Below are positions 43,550 to 52,967 of a DNA stretch of 64,000 bases, in pieces; the stretch's first letter is position 1, and each line of letters begins with the position of its first letter. Under the pieces are notes generated by a model, which was not told the origin of the DNA, did no database searches, and saw only the letters and a program-made list of their open reading frames with translations. The stretch is from Roseobacter sp. CCS2. Its GTDB lineage: Bacteria; Pseudomonadota; Alphaproteobacteria; Rhodobacterales; Rhodobacteraceae. Location of the stretch: contig NZ_AAYB01000005.1 in assembly GCF_000169435.1 (NCBI RefSeq), positions 62,001 through 126,000 of the forward strand. The letters run 5' to 3'. Made by a program: the position numbers and the translations under genes.

Positions 43550-44455
43550 ATGGCACGCAAACGCAAGGGCCGCGATATTTCGGGGTGGTTGGTGGTGGAT
43601 AAACCTGCCGGTATCACCTCGACCGCTGTTGTGAATAAGGTGCGCTGGGCGATGGACGCCAAGAAGGCCGGTCATGCAGGCACGCTTGATCCAGAGGCAA
43701 CAGGCGTGCTGGCCGTGGCCTTGGGTGAGGCGACAAAGACGGTGCCGTACATCACTGATGCACTAAAGGCGTACAGTTTTATTGTCCGTCTCGGTCAGGC
43801 CACAAATACCGATGATGCCGAGGGTGAGGTGATTGCCACCTCTGATCTGCGCCCTGATGATGCGGCGATCAAAGCGGCCCTTGGCGCCTTTGTAGGTGAC
43901 ATCATGCAGGTGCCGCCGCAATTTTCCGCCGTAAAGGTGGATGGTGAGCGGGCCTATAAGAAAGCCCGCGAAGGCGAAGAAATGGCGCTGGCTGCCCGGC
44001 CGTTATGGGTTGAGGAACTGGTTTTGGTTGATCGGCCGGATCAGGATCATGTGGTGTTGGAAATGACGTGTGGCAAGGGCGGTTATGTGCGGTCTATCGC
44101 CCGTGATCTTGGTGATGCGCTGGGCTGTAAGGCCCACGTCAAATCACTGCGCCGTATTTGGTCAGGGCCGTTTCAGGCTACCGAAGGTGTGACGCTGGAC
44201 CAGATTGATGCGATGGCAAAGACGCTTGAACTGGATGCCTACCTTCAACCGTTGGAGGTAGGTTTGTCCGATCTGCCAGAGGTCAGGTGCCTTGCTGAAA
44301 GTGTGGCCAAGCTGCGCAACGGTAATCCAGCATCGGTTATCGCGAGCGACGTTGAATTTGGCGAAGAGGTTTGGGCCTCGTTTAAGGGTAAGGCAATTGC
44401 TGTTGGCACCTACCGCGGCGGTGAGTTGCAGCCATCCCGTGTATTTGTCGCCTAG
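43550..44455 (+). CDS. truB: tRNA pseudouridine(55) synthase
   Basis: A 301-residue enzyme that makes pseudouridine 55 in the T-loop of tRNAs. Features: [19 protein letters not shown] at the start, the catalytic Asp in [13 protein letters not shown] (about 48), [22 protein letters not shown], and [15 protein letters not shown]. Usually close to rpsO-pnp; here two genes separate it from rpsO. The next gene's GTG follows directly after its stop. Confidence 0.96.
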   Translation: MARKRKGRDISGWLVVDKPAGITSTAVVNKVRWAMDAKKAGHAGTLDPEATGVLAVALGEATKTVPYITDALKAYSFIVRLGQATNTDDAEGEVIATSDLRPDDAAIKAALGAFVGDIMQVPPQFSAVKVDGERAYKKAREGEEMALAARPLWVEELVLVDRPDQDHVVLEMTCGKGGYVRSIARDLGDALGCKAHVKSLRRIWSGPFQATEGVTLDQIDAMAKTLELDAYLQPLEVGLSDLPEVRCLAESVAKLRNGNPASVIASDVEFGEEVWASFKGKAIAVGTYRGGELQPSRVFVA

Positions 44456-44968
44456 GTGATTACGCGGACGCATATCAAGGATGATGCGCCTTCGACCGCC
44501 GTCTATTCCAATTGCGAACGCTATCGCTATGCGCTGACGCGGACGTGGGATGAGGCGGGCAAGCGCGTGCTTTTTGTGATGCTGAACCCCTCAAAGGCGA
44601 CTGAGGTCCAAAATGACCCGACGGTCGAACGCTGTGAGCGGCGCGCCCGCGCGCTAGGCTTTGGGGCGTTTCAGGTGACAAATATCTTTGCGTGGCGCGA
44701 CACTGATCCACGCAAGATGCGCAAAGCGGCTGATCCTGTGGGGCGTGCGAATGATGCGATGATACTTCTGGCGGTGGCGTGGTCTGATCAAATTATTGCG
44801 GCTTGGGGCACGCATGGCGCGCATCTTGATCGTGGTCCGCAGACGGAAGCCTTGCTGCGGGGAACGGGTCGGTCGCTTTACGCACTGGGCCTTAGCAAAC
44901 ATGGGCATCCGAAACACCCGCTTTACATCAGCTATACGCAGCAGCCGATCCTCTGGGATCCGTCGTAA
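44456..44968 (+). CDS. DUF1643 domain protein
   Basis: A 170-residue soluble protein of the DUF1643 family, unknown function. Core motifs: YRYALTRTWDEAGKRVLFVMLNPSKA, DPTVERCERRARALGFGAFQVTNIFAWRDTDP and AWGTHGAHLDRG. Its GTG start abuts the truB stop (TAG then GTG), so it is probably translated with truB. Confidence 0.85.
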   Translation: MITRTHIKDDAPSTAVYSNCERYRYALTRTWDEAGKRVLFVMLNPSKATEVQNDPTVERCERRARALGFGAFQVTNIFAWRDTDPRKMRKAADPVGRANDAMILLAVAWSDQIIAAWGTHGAHLDRGPQTEALLRGTGRSLYALGLSKHGHPKHPLYISYTQQPILWDPS

Positions 44969-45069
44969 GCGTTAACCAATCATTCAGTTTTCAGGCCATT
45001 TCAGCCCTATTTATGCTAGTTATCCATTCACGGGGTCGGGGGCGACTCGGTTAGTGGCAGGTAAACGAA

Positions 45070-45909
45070 ATGCTCGCTCTTTTTGGATTGATGGGGGTCG
45101 CTATGGCGGCCGTGGCGATGGCGGACACGGATGAAGACGACGTGCCTGCAAATGACGACGCGCCAGAGGATGATGATCCCAGCGTCGATATAAAGCCGGT
45201 TGATGAGGTAATGGACCCCAGCGACGAAGACACCGTGATTTTTTCCGGTGATCTGGATGATATTGTGCTGACGGGTGGTGGCGATGATTATCTGGATGGT
45301 GAGGACGGCGATGACCATCTGGCAAGCGGCGCGGGCGATGACACGCTGCAAGGCGGGCGTGGTGACGATGTGCTGGATGCTGGCGATGGGAACGATGAAC
45401 TGAACGGGCATGTGGGCGATGATGTGCTGGCCGGTGGCGCGGGTGATGATGCGCTGAACGGTGGCGGCGGCGATGATATTCTGATGGGCGGTGCTGGCGA
45501 TGATGCGCTGCTGGGATCACTGGGCGATGACGCGCTTGTTGGTGGTAGCGGGGCGGACACACTGCACGGTGGGTCGGGCGACGACATCCTTTATGACCGG
45601 GATGACACGGACATGGATTATCTGAACGGCGGGGCCGGTGATGATACCCTGATGGGTGGTGCGGGTGATAATCTGCATGGTGGCACTGGGGCGGATACAT
45701 TTGCGCTATTGGCCGACAACGACTTGATTGTTGAAGATTTCGACGCCGCAGAAGATGTGATCGAGATCACGTATGAAGGCACGCCACCGATACTCAGCAC
45801 AGCGGAAACGGATGAAGGCATGGTCCTGATGGCGGATGATGCGGTGGTTGCCACTTTCCTTGATCTTTCTGATCTGGATACAGCGCAGATCACCTTGGTT
45901 GCAGCCTAA
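45070..45909 (+). CDS. RTX (haemolysin-type calcium-binding repeat) protein
   Basis: A 279-residue protein with roughly a dozen GGxGxDxLx nonapeptide repeats (about residues 68-215), forming a Ca2+-binding parallel beta-roll, and an acidic N-terminal linker. The C-terminal end ([19 protein letters not shown]) looks like the uncleaved type I secretion signal of roseobacter RTX proteins. The very N-terminus is hydrophobic ([17 protein letters not shown]), an odd signal-like segment for a type I substrate. No secretion apparatus is in the window. No enzymatic domain seen. Confidence 0.85.
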   Translation: MLALFGLMGVAMAAVAMADTDEDDVPANDDAPEDDDPSVDIKPVDEVMDPSDEDTVIFSGDLDDIVLTGGGDDYLDGEDGDDHLASGAGDDTLQGGRGDDVLDAGDGNDELNGHVGDDVLAGGAGDDALNGGGGDDILMGGAGDDALLGSLGDDALVGGSGADTLHGGSGDDILYDRDDTDMDYLNGGAGDDTLMGGAGDNLHGGTGADTFALLADNDLIVEDFDAAEDVIEITYEGTPPILSTAETDEGMVLMADDAVVATFLDLSDLDTAQITLVAA

Positions 45910-46046
45910 CAAAACCCTTTCCTTTCGCACAGAATCCTTCTATTACACCGCATCTGCGCAGGGTTGGCCCTGCACGGACCCTCCACGGGCTTTTCTGGAC
46001 GACATCCCGGATTGCGCCATTAACCCTTGATACAAAGGAGCCCCCG

Positions 46047-46316
46047 ATGTCGATTACTGCCGAAGAAAAAACACGGATCATGAAGGAATTTGCGACCAAA
46101 GAAGGCGATACAGGTTCGCCCGAAGTACAGGTTGCTATCCTGTCCAGCCGCATCGCGACGCTGACAGAGCACTTCAAGACCCACAAGAAAGACAACCATG
46201 GTCGCCGTGGTTTGCTGAAAATGGTGGCCCTGCGTCGCAAGCTTTTGGACTATACAAAAACAAAAGACGAAGCGCGCTATCAGGACCTGATCAAGCGTCT
46301 GGGCCTGCGTCGCTAA
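46047..46316 (+). CDS. rpsO: 30S ribosomal protein S15
   Basis: An 89-residue primary rRNA-binding protein of the 30S central domain. The sequence is nearly canonical: [42 protein letters not shown] and the [12 protein letters not shown] end. Strong Shine-Dalgarno (AAAGGAG). It is followed by a terminator and not by pnp, which lies 3.5 kb on beyond three minus-strand genes. Confidence 0.97.
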   Translation: MSITAEEKTRIMKEFATKEGDTGSPEVQVAILSSRIATLTEHFKTHKKDNHGRRGLLKMVALRRKLLDYTKTKDEARYQDLIKRLGLRR

Positions 46317-46342
46317 GCGATACTGCCCAAAACAGATTACGG

Positions 46343-46377
46343 AAACGCCCGCCTTTTTGGTGGGCGTTTTTGTTTTT
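46343..46377 (+). terminator. Intrinsic terminator of rpsO
   Basis: 11-bp stem AAACGCCCGCC / GGTGGGCGTTT (one G-T pair) with a TTTTT loop, followed by TTTGTTTTT on the plus strand. Confidence 0.85.
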
Positions 46378-46472
46378 GGTGCGCCTTTGGCCTTGCATGG
46401 CTTCATGGTTGTACAAAGGCGGGACTTGCAAACATTTTGTCCACATCAAAGCGTCGATCGGGTCAGGTGTAA

Positions 46473-46500
46473 AAAAGGGGCGGTCGGTGCCGCCCCTTTT
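46473..46500 (-). terminator. Intrinsic terminator of the OmpA-fusion gene
   Basis: 11-bp stem AAAAGGGGCGG / CCGCCCCTTTT with 6-nt loop. On the minus strand it is followed by a T-run, 23 nt past the stop of the gene at 46524. Confidence 0.85.
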
Positions 46501-46523
46501 CAGGTTGAATTTCGGTAGGATGC

Positions 46524-48311
46524 TTATCGCACCCAAACCTCGACACGGCGGTTGCGCGAGCGGCCATAAGCGTCATCGTTGCAGCTAACAGGCGCTGCTT
46601 CGCTGAGGCCGACAGTTGACATACGTGTGCTGCGCAAGGGCCCCGCATTCGGATGGTTGCGAACCTGCTGCAGCACCTGCTGCGCGCGATCACGCGACAG
46701 CTGTGTGTTGTAGACGTATTGCCCGACAGAATCCGCAAAACCAACGAAGATAAGTTCACGGTTGGCGTTTTCAGGGCGGCTCATGAATTCAACCAAACGG
46801 TCCAGATCACGTTGCCCCTTGCTGTCCAGCACAAACACATCCGTTGGGAAACGGAACGTCAATGACAACCGGTTTGCCCCGGGCAGTTCAGTCGCAATCT
46901 GGTTTTGGACCGCGCGCCCGATTTCGCGTGGCTGGCCAATAAAAGCGGCGTCAGTCAGCCGCGCGAGCGCGCGATTATCTTCGACAATGCCAAGGCTGAA
47001 ATACCCTGATTCAGCGACATATGGATCGGCGGCAGGTGAAATCATGAAATTCACAAGCTGACGGACCTCAGGCTTGGGGTTTTGGTTGTCGATGTACAGG
47101 CGGATACGCCGACCCAGCAGGTATTCTTCGGCCTTGCTTTTGAATGGTGTTGCTTCTGTCACAACGCCGCAATCAAGGATCAGGTCAATCGCTTTGGTGT
47201 CACCGATGTTATCACTGATCGAATAGCCGATGGCGCCGGGGTTTGTTTCGACAAATTCCCGCATATCGCGGCCACGATCCAATTCGGATGTACCTGGTGA
47301 CAAGTCGCGTTCAGCACCGAAGGCCCAGTTTTCAAAATTCCTGCGCGCAGAGCCACCATCACGTGCGCCAGGCATGATCTGCATGTTTGGGCCGCCAACC
47401 TGTGACCAACTGGTTGTTTCATCGCTATAGATCGAAATCAGCTGCTGACGCGACAGGGCATTGATAGGATTGGTGTTGTGTATTGTCATCAAAACAGAGT
47501 CGACGCCGATGATGTATTCTTGTCGTGGATCAAACAGATTGCCGCGCCCTTGGGCGGCTAGCGCTGCAACCCGGCCGGCGTCAGGTGGTCCAGATGCCAT
47601 GGCGATATCGGCAGTGCCTTCAATCAATCGGTCAAATCCATCCTCGGTGTCGTTTGATTCGATTTCCAGCACAAATGGATCACCACCGCCAATGGGCGTG
47701 AAAATGAATTGTGCTATGTCATCGGGAAATTCGATGGGTTCTGATACCGTCGCGTTCAGAATTTCTGCAAACGGCTCGACCACCAAAGGCATCAAATCTT
47801 CGCCGACGTTGTCCGATCCAACCATAACCAGATCAGCCTCAAGCCGAATTGGCGCGACCTTTTCGGTTTCGGTTGTGCTGCTGGCAAGCACAGCAAGCGG
47901 CGGACATCCTGCGCCGGTGCATGTCACGTCATCGACGTTCGCGTTCAGGATCACCCCTTCGCTTTCGACGCTGAAGACGCCATCTGCAAGGCCAACCAGT
48001 TGACCAGAAAAGCTTTCGGAACCGTCATTGGCGGTCAGCATGACTTCTCCGCCAAGTTCAAAGGCGGCAGCAGGGCAACCCGGCCCGCTGCATGTAACCC
48101 CGTCTGCTGCAACGCGCATATCACCAAGGTTGGGCACCCTGATGACGTACACGTCATTATCAAAGGAAACTAACTCACCTTCCAGGTTGATTTGACCATC
48201 CCCAGAACGCAGCAACACGTCGTCCGCGAGTGCGGAGGTTGCTAGCAATAGGGCTGCAATGGAAAGGAAGGTGACACGACGACCGCCAATTGGCGTGATA
48301 TTTTTACTCAT
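46524..48311 (-). CDS. PstS-like substrate-binding / OmpA fusion protein
   Basis: A 595-residue exported protein (signal peptide ending ATSALA). Order: two ~50-residue repeats ending VTCSGPGCP and VTCTGAGCP (about 30-140), a phosphate-binding-protein-like periplasmic domain (about 155-440; IIGVDSVLMTIHNTNPINALSRQQL and GARDGGSARRNFENWAFG), and an OmpA peptidoglycan-binding domain (about 475-595; IFVGFADSVGQYVYNTQLSRDRAQQV). It would hold a ligand-binding domain at the peptidoglycan. The ligand need not be phosphate; no pst genes are nearby. Confidence 0.88.
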   Translation of the reverse strand: MSKNITPIGGRRVTFLSIAALLLATSALADDVLLRSGDGQINLEGELVSFDNDVYVIRVPNLGDMRVAADGVTCSGPGCPAAAFELGGEVMLTANDGSESFSGQLVGLADGVFSVESEGVILNANVDDVTCTGAGCPPLAVLASSTTETEKVAPIRLEADLVMVGSDNVGEDLMPLVVEPFAEILNATVSEPIEFPDDIAQFIFTPIGGGDPFVLEIESNDTEDGFDRLIEGTADIAMASGPPDAGRVAALAAQGRGNLFDPRQEYIIGVDSVLMTIHNTNPINALSRQQLISIYSDETTSWSQVGGPNMQIMPGARDGGSARRNFENWAFGAERDLSPGTSELDRGRDMREFVETNPGAIGYSISDNIGDTKAIDLILDCGVVTEATPFKSKAEEYLLGRRIRLYIDNQNPKPEVRQLVNFMISPAADPYVAESGYFSLGIVEDNRALARLTDAAFIGQPREIGRAVQNQIATELPGANRLSLTFRFPTDVFVLDSKGQRDLDRLVEFMSRPENANRELIFVGFADSVGQYVYNTQLSRDRAQQVLQQVRNHPNAGPLRSTRMSTVGLSEAAPVSCNDDAYGRSRNRRVEVWVR

Positions 48312-48536
48312 TGTTAAACTCGCTCTCGACTAGACTACTCACTTGTGTGGTGGGCCAGCACTTGCCGAAACGCGTCAGAAATGATGTCCCCCAACAACGA
48401 CATGAGGAAATAAATCGGAAAAAAGACAATATTGTGGCAAATGTATTCGTTTGGAAAAATTAATAGCGAAAACAAAGGGCTGGAGAAAAACCTTGGATCG
48501 AAAATAGCATTTCTATTGCAACTTATAGGTGTTTCG

Positions 48537-49190
48537 CTAAGCGATAATTGTCGTATCGCCTTCTTCCGCAGGGTAGTCACGCTGGACATGGTACGCCAAT
48601 TGCCGCCACCAGATAGACAGGGCGTATTTTTCGCCGTCTTTCACAGGTCGGCCACCATGTGTGGAATGTGGATGCTCCATCGCCGTGCCAAGGCGGGTAT
48701 TTCCAAAGATCAGTACTCTGCCCAATTTGGGCGCAATCTTGATCTTGAGCGCGGGAAATTCCGTCTCGCCACCTTTGCCAACGTTATTGAGATAGCAGAT
48801 CGTTGTAAAAAGCCTTTGACCGCCACGCGATATAAAATCCCGGCCGCCGACGGTGTTGTCAAAAGCATCGGTGTGGGGATCGAATTTTTGTTCCCCTTCG
48901 TATCGCAAAAGCTGTGATGGTTCCGAATTTTCGGGCGGAAGCCGCACCAAATCTGAAATTGTTGTCACAAGGGATGCAAGTTTTGGGTCAGACCACTGAT
49001 CAATCGTGCCGGAATCGTTTGTTCGGCTTTCATCCAGCTTTCCGCCGCCGGCGCTATCGACAACGGTTGCGCGGACCAGCGCCTCTTGACCTAGTGAAAT
49101 GACATGCTGCGCCAAATCTTCATCGAATACATCGTCAATCACTGCAACCAATGGGTTCAGACATAGGACGTTTTGAAACAAACCTGACAC
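48537..49190 (-). CDS. 2-Oxoglutarate/Fe(II) oxygenase, prolyl-4-hydroxylase-like
   Basis: A 217-residue double-stranded beta-helix oxygenase. Iron ligands: HTD (LRYEGEQKFDPHTDAFD, about 100-116) and a distal His in MEHPHSTHGGRPV; the following GEKYALSIWWR supplies the Lys that binds 2-oxoglutarate. GGETEFPALKIKIAPKLGRVLIF is typical of P4H-alpha relatives. No signal peptide, so cytoplasmic. Substrate unknown; the upstream same-strand gene encodes a Pro-rich exported protein. Confidence 0.88.
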   Translation of the reverse strand: MSGLFQNVLCLNPLVAVIDDVFDEDLAQHVISLGQEALVRATVVDSAGGGKLDESRTNDSGTIDQWSDPKLASLVTTISDLVRLPPENSEPSQLLRYEGEQKFDPHTDAFDNTVGGRDFISRGGQRLFTTICYLNNVGKGGETEFPALKIKIAPKLGRVLIFGNTRLGTAMEHPHSTHGGRPVKDGEKYALSIWWRQLAYHVQRDYPAEEGDTTIIA

Positions 49191-49279
49191 CTTTCAGTCA
49201 TCAACATTAAATCTACGCGGCTGCTGTTATCAAAACAGCCATCGTAGATTCAAAGCAATAGAAATGGCAAAGCCGCTGT

Positions 49280-49558
49280 CTATGGAGGAGGTGGTGGTGG
49301 AGGCGTCGGTGCTGGAGCTGGCCCTGGTGTTGGCGGAGTGTCGTCATCGTCATCATCATCGTCGTCATCGTTTGATACAACGGCGATAGCCAATACACCT
49401 ATAATCAAAGCTGGAATAATCCAATCAGAGCTGCCTGTCGGCGCCTCAACAACCTCTGGCTCAAGCGCAGGAGATTCGACAATGGCATCGGCCAGACCAC
49501 CTGCCAAAGACTGCGTTGCAATCAATGAAATGGCGGCTGCGTGCGGTACATATTTCAT
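49280..49558 (-). CDS. Small exported Asp/Pro-rich membrane protein
   Basis: A 92-residue protein. Signal peptide (KYVPHAAAISLIATQSLAGG), a short acidic linker (ESPALEPEVVEAP), one membrane segment (WIIPALIIGVLAIAVV), a run of ten Asp, then a Pro-rich tail ending in seven Pro before the stop. The GGLADAIVE...SS...IPALI plan is seen in small Rhodobacterales proteins. I use the Met at 49558 because it opens a regular signal peptide; the frame from 49606 is not needed. The Asp run is coded by repetitive GAT/GAC and could slip. Function unknown. Confidence 0.7.
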   Translation of the reverse strand: MKYVPHAAAISLIATQSLAGGLADAIVESPALEPEVVEAPTGSSDWIIPALIIGVLAIAVVSNDDDDDDDDDDTPPTPGPAPAPTPPPPPPP

Positions 49559-49799
49559 GGCAAAGTCCCCAATATCCATGTGAAAGTTCCGAATTGTTTT
49601 TAGCATAAGCGAATTTTAACCATTATTTCAACGATAAATTGATGCCGCTGCGACACTGCTATCGGGGGTTGTGCCTTCGTTAGGGTCGCTACCGGTCAAA
49701 ACCGCCCCTCTTTCCAAAACGCGAAAACTAGGCTAAGCCCCGGAAATCTTGAAGAAGCAGGCGCCCGCATCCCAGCGCCATAGCAAGATACCGGGATGA

Positions 49800-49840
49800 G
49801 GGGGAATACGCCCCCTACGCAAAAAGGCCCGAAATGGGCC
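49800..49840 (+). promoter_or_regulatory. Two hairpins in the pnp leader
   Basis: GGGGG/CCCCC with a 6-nt loop (49800-49815) and GGCCC/GGGCC with a 5-nt loop (49826-49840), ending 15 nt before the pnp start. Leader stem-loops cut by RNase III and used for PNPase self-control are known in E. coli; a similar role here is inference. Confidence 0.4.
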
Positions 49841-49855
49841 AACTAGGAAAACATC

Positions 49856-51988
49856 ATGTTTAATGAAGTGAAGAAATCAGTTCAGTGGGGCGAAGAAACG
49901 CTGACACTGGAAACGGGCAAGGTTGCCCGCCAAGCAGACGGTTCGGTCATCGCAACACTGGGTGAAACCAGCGTTATGGCGAACGTCACGTTTGCCCGTA
50001 AGCAAAAACCGGGGCAGGACTTTTTCCCGCTGACCGTCCACTACCAAGAAAAATATTACGCCGCCGGTAAAGTGCCAGGTGGCTTTTTCAAGCGCGAAGC
50101 GCGTCCCACTGAAAAAGAGACGCTGACATCCCGTTTGATCGACCGTCCGATCCGCCCATTGTTTGTCCCCGGCTTCAAGAACGAAGTGCTGGTGATGTGT
50201 ACTGTGCTGTCGCATGACATGGTCAATGACCCCGATATGGTTGCAATGATCGCGGCCTCAGCGGCGCTGACCATTTCCGGCGCGCCGTTCCGTGGCCCGA
50301 TTGCCGCCTGCCGCGTTGGTTTTGAAGATGGCGAATACATCCTGAACCCAGAAATCGACGACATGCACAACCTGCGTCTGAACCCAGAGCAGCGTCTGGA
50401 CCTTGTTGTTGCCGGCACCAAAGACGCCGTGATGATGGTTGAATCCGAAGCTTACGAGCTGACAGAAGATGAGATGTTGGGTGCGGTCACATTCGCACAC
50501 GAGCAGATCCAGCCGGTCATCGACCTGATAATTGATCTGGCCGAAGATTGCGCGAAAGAGCCGTTTGACTTCCAGCCAGAGGATTACTCTGACCTGTCCG
50601 CTGCTGTGAAAGCGGCTGGTGAAGACAAAATGCGCGCCGCCTATGCGATCACGGATAAGCAAGAGCGTACTGCGGCTGTGACTGCGGCCAAGGCCGAGAT
50701 TGTTGAAGCTCTGAGCGAAGAGCAGCAGGAAGACGGCAACCTTGGTGCGGCTTTGAAGGGCCTCGAATCCAAAGTACTGCGCGGCGATGTCGTGAAAAAT
50801 GGTAAGCGGATTGATGGCCGTGCGCTTGATACGATCCGTCCGATTGTATCCGAGACTGGCATCCTGCCACGGACACATGGGTCTGCCTTGTTCACACGTG
50901 GCGAAACCCAAGGTTTGGTTGTCACAACACTCGGCACCGGCGACGACGAACAGATGATCGACGCGCTGACCGGCATGTATAAATCCAACTTCATGCTGCA
51001 CTATAACTTCCCACCCTATTCGGTTGGTGAAGTTGGTCGCGTATCCGGCCCGGGCCGTCGTGAGATTGGTCACGGTAAGCTGGCATGGCGCGCACTTCAG
51101 GCGGTTCTGCCTGCCGCGACCGATTTCCCGTACACGATCCGTCTGGTGTCAGAGATCACTGAATCGAACGGCTCGTCCTCTATGGCGTCTGTTTGCGGTG
51201 GTTCGCTGTCCATGATGGACGCGGGTGTGCCGCTGAAAGCACCGGTTGCCGGTGTGGCCATGGGTCTGGTGATGGAAGACGATGGCGAATACGCTATTCT
51301 GTCTGACATCCTGGGTGACGAAGATCACCTTGGCGACATGGACTTTAAGGTGGCTGGTACTGAGAACGGCATCACATCCTTGCAGATGGACATCAAGATC
51401 GCGGGTATCACGCCAGAGATCATGTCCAAAGCTTTGGCCCAGGCGAAAGCTGGCCGTCTGCACATCCTTGGTGAAATGGGCAAAGCCCTGACCGGCGCGC
51501 AGGAATTCTCTGTGCACGCACCAAAGATCGAAACCATGCAGATCCCAACCGACAAGATCCGTGAAGTGATCGGGTCCGGTGGTAAGGTCATCCGTGAGAT
51601 CGTGGAAACATCCGGTGCCAAGGTTGATATCAACGACGAAGGTATCATCAAGCTGGCGTCCAACGATGCCGAGGCGATCAAGAAAGCCTACGACATGATC
51701 CATTCTATCGTGGCAGAGCCCGAAGAAGGTGTGATCTACAAAGGTAAGGTCGTGAAGCTTGTAGATTTCGGCGCCTTCGTGAACTTCTTTGGTAAGCGCG
51801 ACGGTCTGGTTCATGTATCCCAGATCGAAAACAAGCGTCTGAACCATCCTTCTGACGTTCTGAAAGAAGGTCAGGAAGTTTGGGTCAAACTGCTGGGCTT
51901 TGATGATCGTGGTAAGGTCCGTTTGGCCATGAAGATGGTTGATCAGGAAACCGGCGAAGAGATCAAGAAAGAAGACGCGGCTGAGTAA
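49856..51988 (+). CDS. pnp: Polyribonucleotide nucleotidyltransferase (PNPase)
   Basis: A 710-residue 3'-5' phosphorolytic exoribonuclease, trimeric, and part of RNA degradosome complexes. Two RNase PH-like cores (about 10-215 and 310-540) flank an all-helical region; then KH (about 555-610; [25 protein letters not shown]) and S1 (about 622-690; [20 protein letters not shown]) RNA-binding domains. Full length and highly conserved. Confidence 0.98.
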   Translation: MFNEVKKSVQWGEETLTLETGKVARQADGSVIATLGETSVMANVTFARKQKPGQDFFPLTVHYQEKYYAAGKVPGGFFKREARPTEKETLTSRLIDRPIRPLFVPGFKNEVLVMCTVLSHDMVNDPDMVAMIAASAALTISGAPFRGPIAACRVGFEDGEYILNPEIDDMHNLRLNPEQRLDLVVAGTKDAVMMVESEAYELTEDEMLGAVTFAHEQIQPVIDLIIDLAEDCAKEPFDFQPEDYSDLSAAVKAAGEDKMRAAYAITDKQERTAAVTAAKAEIVEALSEEQQEDGNLGAALKGLESKVLRGDVVKNGKRIDGRALDTIRPIVSETGILPRTHGSALFTRGETQGLVVTTLGTGDDEQMIDALTGMYKSNFMLHYNFPPYSVGEVGRVSGPGRREIGHGKLAWRALQAVLPAATDFPYTIRLVSEITESNGSSSMASVCGGSLSMMDAGVPLKAPVAGVAMGLVMEDDGEYAILSDILGDEDHLGDMDFKVAGTENGITSLQMDIKIAGITPEIMSKALAQAKAGRLHILGEMGKALTGAQEFSVHAPKIETMQIPTDKIREVIGSGGKVIREIVETSGAKVDINDEGIIKLASNDAEAIKKAYDMIHSIVAEPEEGVIYKGKVVKLVDFGAFVNFFGKRDGLVHVSQIENKRLNHPSDVLKEGQEVWVKLLGFDDRGKVRLAMKMVDQETGEEIKKEDAAE

Positions 51989-52026
51989 GTCTGACTACTT
52001 GCGCTAAATCAGATCAGCGACACAAG

Positions 52027-52059
52027 TGCATCCGGCGGTCTTCACCGGGTGCATTTTTT
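52027..52059 (+). terminator. Intrinsic terminator of pnp
   Basis: 9-bp stem TGCATCCGG / CCGGGTGCA (one G-T pair), 9-nt loop, then TTTTTT. It lies just before the convergent glycosyltransferase gene. Confidence 0.85.
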
Positions 52060-52079
52060 GATGAAGTAGGAATAAACCT

Positions 52080-52967
52080 TCAGGTTTTGTACCTTGTCCA
52101 GGGCAACATCAGCCTAATTTGTTCGCCCAAGATCGTGACTCGTAGGGCGTAGAATAACGCGAACACCCGAATGCCATCCCACAGGTAAAGCTGCTCTTGA
52201 TAGGCAAGCTTGCGCGCAACGCGTACCGAAGGGATCAGTCTATCAATCTGCGGTAGCACAAATCGTTTTCCATCCGCGCGCTTTTTGGCAATAACGCCCC
52301 CAGCGATCCGTCGCGATTTCCTCTGCATCGCGGCGAACGAACGACGAGCCGGGTGGTTGATGACGACTTGCGGCGCGTAGACCAATTTATGACCAGCAGC
52401 GACAACACGCATCGTCCATTCCTTGTCTCCGCCAGACATCATCGTTGCGTTAAATGTTCCAACAGCATCAAAAATGCTGCGACGCGTAATCACATTGGCT
52501 GTCGCTGCGTAACCTGCGGCGGCATAGTTTTCCTGACGCAAGAAAAAAATGCTGTCACAAAGCTCAACAGTGGTGGGTCTCGCGTCTTTCCAGAACAGCT
52601 TTATCCTGCCGGCAGCAACGCCGACATCATTGTTTTGTTCCATAAATTTGACGGCGCTTGAAAGCCAATCAGTTTCGGGAATACAGTCTGCGTCCGTGAA
52701 TGCGAGCAAGGGTGCAGACGCGCTGTACAGTGCTGCATTTCGAGCCGCATATGACCCCGGCTCCGGTGCGTTGACGATCCGTGTATTTTCAGCAAGAACG
52801 AGACTGCTTGGTGGAATATCGTTAGGATCATTATTTGCAACGACCACATCGAATTTTTTTTGGTCGAGATCTTGCTGCGCAAGCGCATCAAGACAAAGCG
52901 CCAGCCGATCCCAATCGCGGTAGGTCGGGATAATAACCGAAATGTATTGTGCTGACCGTTCACTCAC
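52080..52967 (-). CDS. Family 2 glycosyltransferase
   Basis: A 295-residue GT-A glycosyltransferase. ISVIIPTYRDWDRLALCLDAL opens the nucleotide-sugar domain; the acidic motif is in LLAFTDADCIPETDWLSSAV (about 95-105), and SGGDKEWTMRVVAAGHKLVY follows. The C-terminal end has weak hydrophobic segments and may touch the membrane. I take the GTG at 52967, which overlaps the upstream stop (GTGA), rather than the GTG at 52997. It probably adds a sugar in surface polysaccharide synthesis together with the gene before it. Confidence 0.88.
   Translation of the reverse strand: MSERSAQYISVIIPTYRDWDRLALCLDALAQQDLDQKKFDVVVANNDPNDIPPSSLVLAENTRIVNAPEPGSYAARNAALYSASAPLLAFTDADCIPETDWLSSAVKFMEQNNDVGVAAGRIKLFWKDARPTTVELCDSIFFLRQENYAAAGYAATANVITRRSIFDAVGTFNATMMSGGDKEWTMRVVAAGHKLVYAPQVVINHPARRSFAAMQRKSRRIAGGVIAKKRADGKRFVLPQIDRLIPSVRVARKLAYQEQLYLWDGIRVFALFYALRVTILGEQIRLMLPWTRYKT

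Noticed and set aside
45300..45700. CRISPR-like periodic repeats
   Set aside because: The periodicity is the RTX nonapeptide coding pattern, not repeat-spacer units; no CRISPR array is seen in the window.
48335..48589. Minus-strand 84-codon frame between the OmpA fusion and the P4H-like gene
   Set aside because: AT-rich, no Shine-Dalgarno, overlaps the end of the P4H-like gene.
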